The notes beneath the pieces were generated by a model that saw only the letters and a list, made by a program, of their open reading frames with translations, made no database searches and was not told where the DNA came from. DNA of 64,000 bases. Source: Dyadobacter pollutisoli (lineage in GTDB: Bacteria > Bacteroidota > Bacteroidia > Cytophagales > Spirosomataceae). Made by a program: the position numbers and the translations under genes. Below are positions 54,262-62,321 of the stretch, piece after piece (the first letter of the stretch is position 1; the number at the start of each line of letters is the position of its first letter). The DNA is taken from positions 2,420,501 through 2,484,500 of the forward strand of contig NZ_CP112998.1 in the NCBI RefSeq assembly GCF_026625565.1, written 5' to 3'.

Positions 54262-54519
54262 TTAAAATTAACTTTATCCATTTGGCTGTCCAGTAAAACG
54301 GGAGTGTTTCATATGTCTCTACGTAATCGGATAAGTATGCGTGATACTTTCTCAAAAAGTATATATAGTTTCCAGGTTTATAGAAGAGGTTAATGCCATC
54401 ATTTCCTCTGTTGTAAATATGATAATAACAGCCCTCTTCCAGAGAGCATTCAAAGTGTGTGGACATAGTAAGTTATTGTTTTCTATTTAGACGCTGTTTT
54501 AATAAATAGGTAACAGGCT

Positions 54520-54552
54520 AGACTTACCAAGTCTTGAAGACTTGGCAAGTCT
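54520..54552. repeat. REP-like hairpin R5, upstream of RAYT
   Basis: AGACTTACCAAGTCT, loop TGA, AGACTTGGCAAGTCT. The single imperfect position is an A-C mismatch on the plus strand but a G-T wobble on the minus strand. It lies between the divergent RAYT (54466) and antiporter (54597) starts, where a terminator is not expected. Confidence 0.88.
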
Positions 54553-54596
54553 TCCTAATTTTCAGTATTTTGCGGCTTTCACTCCAATTCGGAAAA

Positions 54597-56870
54597 ATGA
54601 GGAACTTACGCAACGTACTCTTTTATACGATTACCATTGGCGCTTTTTCTACTCTGCTATACTTTTTCATCCGACAGGGAACCCTACTCGAAACACCCGG
54701 TACCCAAGCCCATAGCAAAGTCATTGTCGGCTCCTCCTGGGACCAATTTTTAGACACCTTCGGCCACAACATCACCCACCCGCTTGCCATTCTCCTCCTC
54801 CAAATCATTACCATTATCATTGTTGCACGCATCCTCGGATGGATCTGTAAATCCATCGGGCAGCCCACAGTGATAGGAGAAATTGCGGCCGGAATTTTCC
54901 TTGGCCCATCACTGGCAGGCATGTTCTTTCCAGGTTTTTCGGCATTTTTATTTCCCGCCCAGTCACTCGGCAACCTGCAATTTCTCAGCCAGGTGGGGCT
55001 GATCCTATTCATGTTTATCATAGGTATGGAGCTGGATTTCAAAGTGTTAAAGAACAAAGCGCAGGAAGCCGTCGTGATCAGCCACGCCAGCATCATCCTG
55101 CCATTTGCACTGGGCGTAGGCGTGGCACTATATATCTATCAGCAGTTCGCGCCGGACGGGATCAGCTTTCTTTCGTTCTCATTATTCATTGGAATTGCAT
55201 TAAGTATCACCGCCTTTCCTGTGCTCGCACGTATCGTACAGGAGCGTGGGCTATCACGCACCAAGCTTGGTACCATGGTCATTACCTGCGCGGCCACGGA
55301 CGACATTACCGCCTGGTGTATCCTTGCAGCGGTTATCGCCATTGTTAAAGCTGGGTCATTTTTCAGCTCGATTTACACGATTATTCTGGCGGCGACCTAT
55401 GTTTTTGTGATGCTGAAAGTCCTCAAACCAATTTTAAAAAGAGTTGGTGACCACTATTCCTACAAAGAGGGCCTTACCAAACCGGTGGTCGCGCTGTTCT
55501 TTGTTATCCTTTTGTTATCATCTTACTGTACCGAAGTCATTGGAATTCATGCGCTTTTCGGTGCTTTTATGGCCGGCGTGATCATGCCCAGCAACCAGAG
55601 TTTCAGAAATATTTTTATTGAAAAAGTGGAAGATGTTTCAATGGTATTGCTGCTGCCACTATTCTTTGTATTCACCGGTTTAAGAACGCAAATTGGTCTG
55701 CTGAACGACCCCTATCTGTGGCAGGTCACCGGGCTGATCATTCTGGCGGCCGTCACCGGAAAGTTCATTGGCAGTGCAGTAGCAGCCAGATTTGTACACC
55801 AGTCGTGGCGCGACAGCCTTATTATCGGTTCATTAATGAATACCAGGGGCTTAATGGAGCTTGTGGTGCTCAACATTGGCTACGACATCGGCGTGCTTTC
55901 GCCTGAAATATTTGCCATGATGGTCATTATGGCGCTAGCCACCACCTGCATGACCGGCCCGGCGCTGGACCTCATTGACAAATTTTTACCGGCCAAAAAA
56001 TGGGACGAGCTGCACGAAGCGGCAGAAGAAACCCGGTTTGCAATACTGATCGCATTTGCCAGTCCCCAGGGTGGAAAAAAAATGCTCCGGCTGGCGTACA
56101 ATCTGATCCGGAAACAATCTGCTGAACAGCACATTACCGCGCTTCACTTATCGCCCAGCAGTTATCTCAATCAGGTCAATACCGAAGAATACCAGTACGA
56201 AACTTTCAGGCCGATTTCGGAAGAAGCGCAAAAGCTCGACCTTACTTTCGAATCATTGTTCAAGCCTTCACAAAATATTGAGCATGACATCATTGAAACT
56301 GCCAACAGCGGGGACTATGACATGCTAATGATCGGGATCGGTCACACGGTTTTTGAAGGAACATTGCTAGGCAGGATTCTTGGATTTACCTCCAAAATAA
56401 TCAGCCGGGAAAGGCTTTTCGATACAATTACGGGAAAGGAAAAATTGTTTCATTCCGACGTATTTGACGAAAGGACAACTCATATTATCAAGTCCGTTAA
56501 AGCCCCGGTCGGCATCCTGATCGAGAAAAAACTTGAAAAAGTTGAAAATATTCTGGTACCGCTTTTTTCAAAAGCAGATCAGTTCCTGCTGCCATTTGCA
56601 CACAAACTGGCGGTGGCCGGTAACCCCAATCTAACCATCATGGATTCGGGCCGCAGCCTGGCAGACCAGGCCGAACTGGCGGAAACATTGAAAGCCCTGA
56701 AAGAAATTTCACCCGAAAAAATAACTTTTTACTACGAAAACACGCTGGAAAAGGACTTTTTACTAGGAAAGGATTTAATGCTGATCAGTTTGGAAAGCTG
56801 GAAGAAAGCTGTTGAATCTCACAGCATTTGGTTATCTTACTCACCTTCGGTTTTAATTGTACGTGGTTAA
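54597..56870 (+). CDS. CPA2-type cation:proton antiporter
   Basis: The protein has 757 residues from ATG 54597. An N-terminal Na_H_Exchanger (Kef/CPA2-like) domain with about 12 membrane helices (1-430) includes QPTVIGEIAAGIFLGPSLAG, GMELDFKVLKNKAQEAV and TCAATDDITAWCILA (the conserved D). A cytoplasmic C-terminal half (about 450-750) has a USP-like layout. It exchanges K+ or Na+ for H+. The longer frame to 54534 adds 21 residues encoded by hairpin R5 and is rejected. Confidence 0.9.
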   Translation: MRNLRNVLFYTITIGAFSTLLYFFIRQGTLLETPGTQAHSKVIVGSSWDQFLDTFGHNITHPLAILLLQIITIIIVARILGWICKSIGQPTVIGEIAAGIFLGPSLAGMFFPGFSAFLFPAQSLGNLQFLSQVGLILFMFIIGMELDFKVLKNKAQEAVVISHASIILPFALGVGVALYIYQQFAPDGISFLSFSLFIGIALSITAFPVLARIVQERGLSRTKLGTMVITCAATDDITAWCILAAVIAIVKAGSFFSSIYTIILAATYVFVMLKVLKPILKRVGDHYSYKEGLTKPVVALFFVILLLSSYCTEVIGIHALFGAFMAGVIMPSNQSFRNIFIEKVEDVSMVLLLPLFFVFTGLRTQIGLLNDPYLWQVTGLIILAAVTGKFIGSAVAARFVHQSWRDSLIIGSLMNTRGLMELVVLNIGYDIGVLSPEIFAMMVIMALATTCMTGPALDLIDKFLPAKKWDELHEAAEETRFAILIAFASPQGGKKMLRLAYNLIRKQSAEQHITALHLSPSSYLNQVNTEEYQYETFRPISEEAQKLDLTFESLFKPSQNIEHDIIETANSGDYDMLMIGIGHTVFEGTLLGRILGFTSKIISRERLFDTITGKEKLFHSDVFDERTTHIIKSVKAPVGILIEKKLEKVENILVPLFSKADQFLLPFAHKLAVAGNPNLTIMDSGRSLADQAELAETLKALKEISPEKITFYYENTLEKDFLLGKDLMLISLESWKKAVESHSIWLSYSPSVLIVRG

Positions 56871-56878
56871 TGATCAAA

Positions 56879-56923
56879 AGAGTCGGTAAGTCTTAGACGG
56901 GGACGCCTAGTCTTGCCAAGTCT
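56879..56923 (+). repeat. Degenerate REP-like hairpin R6 / terminator
   Basis: AGAGTCGGTAAGTCT and AGTCTTGCCAAGTCT can pair imperfectly around a longer centre and are followed by TTTTT. It is the most diverged copy and likely ends the antiporter transcript. Confidence 0.6.
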
Positions 56924-56978
56924 TTTTAAAAGGAATAAAAGTGTTTATTTTACATAAGCGACGTAGCATTCCAACTGT

Positions 56979-59900
56979 ATGACATCCTTGTTTAAGAATA
57001 CCCGATTTTCGAGTTCCATTAATCCGCAGACGATACTTTTCTTCTTTCATAATTTCTTTATCAATGTCGGCACCACGCTGGTTTATGTTTCCGCCAACGT
57101 ATTGCTACTTGAAAACCATCCTGAATACTCCCTCCCGATCGCGTACATCGCGGCTGCGCTGGCAGTAATGACGGCGGGGAAAATTTACGAGTATTTCGAA
57201 CACCATTTGCTTTTAAAACGGCTCAGTCTCGGTACTATGTTCTCATCACTCTTTATGGTGGTGGTTGTCATGGGCTTGCTGTGGCTGGGGCATGGCATTG
57301 CAACGGCCATTGCGGTGATGGTTGGTTACAGGATCATTTACTTGCTTATCAACCTGGAATTCTGGGGACTATCAGCTTTGGTGTTTGATGTGCGACAAAG
57401 CAAAAGATTGTTCAGCGTGATCGGCTCCGGGGATATGCCTGCAAAGGCTTTGGGAGCTGTACTAGCCGTTCTGATCCATTCTCCTTCTGTACTTATGATC
57501 CTGCTGATCATTTCACTGGTCTTTTTCGCGCTGGCTTTCTATACCCAGATCCTGACATTCCGGTTTACCGAAATACCCAATCCGCACCATGCGCGGCCGC
57601 GTCAGGCTTCCGAGTCCGAGTCACGGATCATTCAAAAATACTTTGGCGGCAACAAGCTGCTTACTTCACTATGCCTCGGCATGGTCGCCATCGCCGCCAC
57701 AGCAACCTGGATAGAGTACCACTTTTTTGTGAATGTCAAATACAAATTTCATAGCCAACACGATGTGATTGGATTTGTAGGAACTTTATTGACAGCTACT
57801 TACGTAATTTCCACATTTGTTAAACTGATATTTTCGGGAAAGACTGTGGAGCGTTTCGGTGTGAAACTAACCCTCTTTTTACTGCCATTAACTACGATCT
57901 TCATTTCACTAGGGCTGCTGGTTTCGTCTTATTTCAAAAAAGATGAGCCTTCATTACTGGTATACTATTGCGCGGCCTACCTGCTTTTCGAACTGGTTCG
58001 GAGGACCATCTTCGATCCGGTGTTCCTGGTACTTTTTCAGCCATTATCTACCAAAACACGTTTAAAAGGGCACACTTTGGCCAAAGGCCTTTTTGAGCCG
58101 CTAGGCATGCTCATTGCCGGTATACTGCTGTGGATCGTCTATACTCAGCATCTGAGCAACATCAGCCTTACTTTTGACCTGTCCCTGCTTTTCGCCATTG
58201 CCGCTTTGTTCATTTTCAGGAAAGCATATGGCCATTACATTGAAGAGCTGAAAACGGCGATCAGCAAAAGGTTTATCCGTAGCGGGCTCATGGCCTCCCC
58301 TGCCGAAGCATTACCGATCATTACCGAAAACCTGAAAAGCGACAGGAGAGAAGAAGTTCTCAACGCGATTGACTGGATCGCAAAAAACAAGATTTCACTG
58401 TTTCGCAAGAATGTCGACCTGCTTTTACAAAATCCATTCATTCCAGTCCGTCTTAAAACATTGCAAACGCTGGCCAGCATTGAAAAGCCAGAACTTTCCG
58501 ATACTTTCCTAAAATACATTGAATCCGAACCGGATACAGCCTGCCAGACACTCGCCGTAAGGATCGCCTGCTCTACCTCCCGGCTGTCCGACGAGCAACT
58601 CGCAAGGTTTCTCGCGCATGAAGATCTGGACATTGTGAAAGGCTCGATATTGGGCTGCTGGGAAGCTGGCAAAGCGCTGCCGCTAATTCACGGCACACTG
58701 CGCAAATTATTTACTTCCGACCGCGAAGATTATCAGCTGGCAGCACTCGATTGTGTGAAATTTACGGGTATCAATTCTTACGAAGACCTGGTCAAAAACT
58801 GCCTGAAAACGGGCACAGAAAAAGTCCGCAACCTCGCGTTGGAAGTGGCTGCCACCGTCGGCTCCGCTTCACTTTTACGTGAACTGAAACCATTATGGAG
58901 CGGCACATTATCCCGGTCTACCGTCACGGCCCTGATCCATTCGGGAGACTCTGGGATCCGGATCGTGGAGGACTGGCTGCAAAATGACATGTCGGGTGAC
59001 CGCATAAAAACGATCATCAAAGTAGCGGAAAAAACCAAACATGAATTTATACTTCAAATACTTTTTGACCTTATTAAAAATATCTACCAGCATAAACTTT
59101 TAATAAATTCAGATAGTAACATTCATATTAGTCAGATAGATACTTTTAAACATTCAGCCGCATTAAAAGCATTGACTAATTATTCACTAGTAGCTGATTA
59201 TAAAGATATTATATCAGAATTTGTCGAAAAAGAGCTGGTACACGCTTCGCAGCTCCTCAGCGGAATGGACGAAGATGAAGCCAATAAAGTTTGGAATGAT
59301 TCGCTGGAATACGAACTGGAACTAACAGGACAGCGGTTGTTTTACCTCTTTATGATGCAATACGACAAAGACGCCGTTCAGAACGCGTGGAAGGGAATCA
59401 AGCACGCCAGCAAGGAGAAAAGGGCCAATTCACTTGAAATGATCGAGAGCCTGCTCCCCCGGATGCTGTACCCTTCACTGCACGCAATGTTTGAAGATAT
59501 ATCGATTCAGAAAAAGCGGGACGCGCTCCGTCAGTACACCGGTACCCAGGACATCGGACTGTCGCTCGTACCCTATATCCTGACGCAAAAGGAACGATCA
59601 TTCACGCCATGGACCATTGCATTGGCCGTTAAAAATGTCGGTACCGATGAACAGGAAATCGCTTACCTGGAAACACTTGCCAGCCATTCTTCGAGACTGG
59701 TACGGGAAGCCGTTCAGGAGAAATATGCCGCGCTGGCACAAAACGCCGATCTTAAATTTACAATCAGAATTCCCATGAAGCACGTAGAAACCACCCACCA
59801 GATTTCCGAAATGGAAAGGGTTATTGTCCTGAAAAATACGCAGCTGTTTTCCCAAACCCCGGAGAATGTGCTCAGCTCCATTGCGCCGATCATGAAGGAA

Positions 59901-60227
59901 GTTAATTACAGCGACGGCCAGGAGATATTTGCAAAAGGCGACATTGGCGATTCGATGTACATCATTTACACGGGCCAGGTGGGGATTTATGATGGTAAAA
60001 AACAACTTGCGCTGTTTGACAAAGGAGAGATATTCGGCGAACTGGCATTGCTGGATACCGAACCACGTTCCGCTACCACCATCGCCGAAACCGACGCGCT
60101 CGTGTTCCGCATTGACCAGGAAGATTTCTTTGAACTGATGGAAGAAAGGGATGAGATCCTGCGCAACGTCCTGCGCATACTTTGCCAGCGCATACGTGTA
60201 CAGAACGAGAAAATGCGGCTAGCGTAG
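56979..60227 (+). CDS. NTP-transporter-like / HEAT / cyclic nucleotide-binding fusion protein
   Basis: The 1082-residue protein has an N-terminal membrane domain (about 20-415, about 12 helices) resembling the ATP/ADP translocase (Npt1/Tlc) or MFS fold. A helical HEAT-like region follows (about 430-900; FRKNVDLLLQNPFIPVRLKTLQTLASIEKPELSDTFLKYI). The C-terminal cNMP-binding domain (about 950-1075) has GDIGDSMYIIYTGQVGIYDG and a full phosphate-binding cassette GEIFGELALLDTEPRSATT with its Glu and Arg. So transport or signalling may be controlled by cAMP or cGMP. A receiver-cyclase gene lies 592 bp downstream on the other strand. Confidence 0.82.
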   Translation: MTSLFKNTRFSSSINPQTILFFFHNFFINVGTTLVYVSANVLLLENHPEYSLPIAYIAAALAVMTAGKIYEYFEHHLLLKRLSLGTMFSSLFMVVVVMGLLWLGHGIATAIAVMVGYRIIYLLINLEFWGLSALVFDVRQSKRLFSVIGSGDMPAKALGAVLAVLIHSPSVLMILLIISLVFFALAFYTQILTFRFTEIPNPHHARPRQASESESRIIQKYFGGNKLLTSLCLGMVAIAATATWIEYHFFVNVKYKFHSQHDVIGFVGTLLTATYVISTFVKLIFSGKTVERFGVKLTLFLLPLTTIFISLGLLVSSYFKKDEPSLLVYYCAAYLLFELVRRTIFDPVFLVLFQPLSTKTRLKGHTLAKGLFEPLGMLIAGILLWIVYTQHLSNISLTFDLSLLFAIAALFIFRKAYGHYIEELKTAISKRFIRSGLMASPAEALPIITENLKSDRREEVLNAIDWIAKNKISLFRKNVDLLLQNPFIPVRLKTLQTLASIEKPELSDTFLKYIESEPDTACQTLAVRIACSTSRLSDEQLARFLAHEDLDIVKGSILGCWEAGKALPLIHGTLRKLFTSDREDYQLAALDCVKFTGINSYEDLVKNCLKTGTEKVRNLALEVAATVGSASLLRELKPLWSGTLSRSTVTALIHSGDSGIRIVEDWLQNDMSGDRIKTIIKVAEKTKHEFILQILFDLIKNIYQHKLLINSDSNIHISQIDTFKHSAALKALTNYSLVADYKDIISEFVEKELVHASQLLSGMDEDEANKVWNDSLEYELELTGQRLFYLFMMQYDKDAVQNAWKGIKHASKEKRANSLEMIESLLPRMLYPSLHAMFEDISIQKKRDALRQYTGTQDIGLSLVPYILTQKERSFTPWTIALAVKNVGTDEQEIAYLETLASHSSRLVREAVQEKYAALAQNADLKFTIRIPMKHVETTHQISEMERVIVLKNTQLFSQTPENVLSSIAPIMKEVNYSDGQEIFAKGDIGDSMYIIYTGQVGIYDGKKQLALFDKGEIFGELALLDTEPRSATTIAETDALVFRIDQEDFFELMEERDEILRNVLRILCQRIRVQNEKMRLA

Positions 60228-60231
60228 TAGG

Positions 60232-60816
60232 TTATCGTAGCACCGTTGCTTTGAGGCTTTTCAGGTGTGCCTGTTTCGCAGCATCGCGCCAGCTTTGCGC
60301 GGACGACGTCCAGTACTGATGTGTTTCCAGAAAACGGACTTGTATCTGGTTCCAGGTGGAAATGTCGGTAACCATGCCACGGATTTTCAATTCTTCAAAA
60401 AGCGTAGCAGCCACCTGTTCAAAATCGTCCCTGCCGAGATAGTCCAGGTCAGCGTCACAAATGATCTTTTCCAGCAGCGTTTGCGGCGCTTGCGGTATTT
60501 TGGTAGCCATGATCATTCCACAAATGACAGCTATCTGCTTTTCAGAGAATTCAAAATCCGGAAGTACCTGGCTCACAATGCGGCAACCTTCCTGCTCATG
60601 GCCATTGTAGGTATTCAAAAACCCGCTGTCATGGAACAAGGCAGCCGTTTCGAGCAACTGCAAAGCCTCCCTTTCCCTGATATGCTCGGCTTCTGCCAGC
60701 CGCAAAGCCGCATTGGTAACGTCGAGCGTATGATGAAATCCGTGGTAATAAAGTGTCGTATCGAGACTTGCGCGCAGCTCTCCGGTAATGTATGATTTGG
60801 CCTGTTCTACATTCAT
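60232..60816 (-). CDS. HD domain phosphohydrolase-like protein
   Basis: The 194-residue protein has HD-domain metal ligands: YHGFHHTLDV, FHDSGFLNTYNGHE and a late Asp in CDADLDYLGRDDF. This is the HD/PDEase-like pattern of small hydrolases or metal-dependent phosphatases; a phosphodiesterase role beside the cyclase is possible but not shown. It starts 3 bp after the cyclase gene in the same operon. Confidence 0.85.
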   Translation of the reverse strand: MNVEQAKSYITGELRASLDTTLYYHGFHHTLDVTNAALRLAEAEHIREREALQLLETAALFHDSGFLNTYNGHEQEGCRIVSQVLPDFEFSEKQIAVICGMIMATKIPQAPQTLLEKIICDADLDYLGRDDFEQVAATLFEELKIRGMVTDISTWNQIQVRFLETHQYWTSSAQSWRDAAKQAHLKSLKATVLR

Positions 60817-60818
60817 AG

Positions 60819-61865
60819 CTATTCCACTACTTCATAAATCTTCATCGCCTGCGCCTTATTTTTAAGACTGACCTCTCCGATCACGTTGCACTTAAATGCC
60901 TCTTTAATACCCGTATAGGCCAATTCCGTCACCACTACCTGTCCCGGCTGCGCGATGGACTGCAAGCGCTGGGCCACATTGACGACATCGCCTATCACCG
61001 TGTAATCCAGCCGTTTCAACGCAGCGGAACCAATATTACCGGATACCATTTCGCCGGAATTAATACCGATGGAGACCTTGGGATAATAACCTGAGCGATC
61101 AGATAGCTCTTCTTTAAAGCCATTAATGTGGTTTCTGACTGCCAGCGAGGATTCCACAGCACGGTCCAAGTGATAATCACCGCGAAAAACGGCCATCACG
61201 GCATCACCCATAAATTTGTCCACCAGCCCGCCCTGTGCGATGATCTCTTTCACCATCACATCAAAATACTTGTTGATCAGCTTCACGACAGTATCAGGCG
61301 GCTCTTTTTCCGAAATGGAGGTAAAGCCACACATATCCATAAACACAACGGTCCCTTCGATAATTTCGCTCGTCATCAGCGATTTTTCAAAGGTATCCTG
61401 CGTCATAAATTGCAGCACGGACGAATCCACATACATACGGAGAATGTCGTTTTCGCGCACTGCTTTCAATGTTTCCTTCAATTGTGCCACGTAATGCAAC
61501 GTCTTCTCCATTGTTACTTCAAGATCCTTGAAATCAATGGGTTTGGTCAGAAAATCAAATGCACCGCGGTTCATGGCTGTACGAATGTTGTCCATGTCCC
61601 CATAGGCCGAAACGATCACCGATTTGAGTATCGGGCTAAGTTCACCCAGCCGGATGAGCAGCGTCAGACCGTCCATTTCGGGCATATTGATATCGCTGAG
61701 CACCATGTCCACGTCGGGATTAAGGCTCAGCATTTCCAGGGCAATTACCCCGTTCTCTGCGAAAATGAATTCATATTCCTGCTCACGGATCTGTCTTCTG
61801 AATTTCTGTTTGATCAGCAGTTGAAGATCTGCCTCATCATCCACAACCAGTATCTTCGCTTTCAT
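60819..61865 (-). CDS. Response regulator with class III adenylate cyclase domain
   Basis: The 348-residue protein has a CheY-like receiver (1-125; phospho-acceptor Asp58 in SDINMP) and a class III cyclase domain (about 165-345). Metal Asp residues are in FMDMCGFTSISE and FMGDAVMAVF. A Lys in VDKFMGD and Asp in YTVIGDVVNVAQR are the purine-specifying residues of adenylate rather than guanylate cyclases; the Asn and Arg of VNVAQR are present. So phosphorylation by the adjacent kinase should control cAMP synthesis. It overlaps the upstream receiver gene by 4 nt. Confidence 0.9.
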   Translation of the reverse strand: MKAKILVVDDEADLQLLIKQKFRRQIREQEYEFIFAENGVIALEMLSLNPDVDMVLSDINMPEMDGLTLLIRLGELSPILKSVIVSAYGDMDNIRTAMNRGAFDFLTKPIDFKDLEVTMEKTLHYVAQLKETLKAVRENDILRMYVDSSVLQFMTQDTFEKSLMTSEIIEGTVVFMDMCGFTSISEKEPPDTVVKLINKYFDVMVKEIIAQGGLVDKFMGDAVMAVFRGDYHLDRAVESSLAVRNHINGFKEELSDRSGYYPKVSIGINSGEMVSGNIGSAALKRLDYTVIGDVVNVAQRLQSIAQPGQVVVTELAYTGIKEAFKCNVIGEVSLKNKAQAMKIYEVVE

Positions 61866-62236
61866 AAAGTTTTAAGCAATTTCTCTTTCAATTCAATAAA
61901 ATTGACCGGTTTGGTCAAAAAATCGTCTGCGCCGAACTGCATGGCCTGATCGTGGTTGTCGTTATCACCATAAGCAGTGATCATCATCACCTGAGGCGGC
62001 GCGGCCGGAAAGTCTTTTCGAATGGATTTCAGTAGTTCAATGCCGCTCATGCCGGGCATATTGATGTCGGAGAGGATCATGACAACCTCGGAAGGATGCC
62101 CCGCCAGGTAATCCAGCGCCTGTTCACCGGAGAAAGCAAATGAAAATTCAAACTGACCGCTTCTGATTTCCTTTCTGAATTTTTGCTCAAAAAGCGACTT
62201 AACATCTTCTTCGTCGTCAACTACAAGTATTTTCAT
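61862..62236 (-). CDS. Single-domain response regulator
   Basis: From ATG 62236 it has 124 residues: MKILVVDDEEDV, phospho-acceptor Asp57 in SDINMPGMSG, then MMITAYGDND and FLTKPVNF. A receiver without output domain, so it likely passes phosphate or binds a partner. It overlaps the cyclase start by 4 nt, showing translational coupling. The longer frame to 62278 adds 14 residues and is less likely. Confidence 0.9.
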   Translation of the reverse strand: MKILVVDDEEDVKSLFEQKFRKEIRSGQFEFSFAFSGEQALDYLAGHPSEVVMILSDINMPGMSGIELLKSIRKDFPAAPPQVMMITAYGDNDNHDQAMQFGADDFLTKPVNFIELKEKLLKTL

Positions 62237-62321
62237 AAAATCATCACCTGATAAAAGCCAAAAATGTAAGTACCTCAATCCGATGGTAAGATAAACATAA
62301 AATTATTTCGGATATGAATGT

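Larger units (their letters stand above)
53085..54311 (+). mobile_element. IS3-family insertion sequence (1227 bp)
   Basis: Imperfect inverted ends TATAATACTCCCC...TTGGACAGC (left) and, inverted, TGAAACACTCCCG...CTGGACAGC (right) border an orfA/orfB pair. A 3-bp target duplication TAT lies at 53082-53084 and 54312-54314. The 3-bp duplication and two-frame layout fit IS3 family (IS150-like). It lies inside a RAYT gene. Confidence 0.92.
52598..54466 (-). pseudogene. REP-associated tyrosine transposase (RAYT), split by an IS3 element
   Basis: The gene reads from ATG 54466 with YYHIYNRGNDGINLFY and YLSDYVETY, is broken at 54312 by the IS, and resumes at 53081 with YCLMPNHFHLLIRV. The His-hydrophobe-His pair HFH and the later HYIHHQPEHHGF and YPWSSY (with catalytic Tyr) are classic Y1-transposase RAYT signs. 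Joining 54466-54312 and 53081-52598 (155 + 484 nt) gives 639 nt, exactly 213 codons with stop. So the host gene was intact before insertion. RAYTs cut and copy REP hairpins as single-stranded DNA; two related hairpins (R4, R5) flank it. The present gene is inactive. Confidence 0.92.

Noticed and set aside
54227..54466. Independent 79-residue minus-strand gene
   Set aside because: Its first 51 residues are the N-terminus of the split RAYT; the rest is IS sequence.
54534..54596. Longer N-terminus of the CPA2 antiporter
   Set aside because: The extra 21 codons are mostly hairpin R5; ATG 54597 begins a family-like sequence.
61128..61949. 273-residue plus-strand ORF
   Set aside because: Antisense to the receiver-cyclase gene, rich in His/Phe/Cys as in shadow frames.
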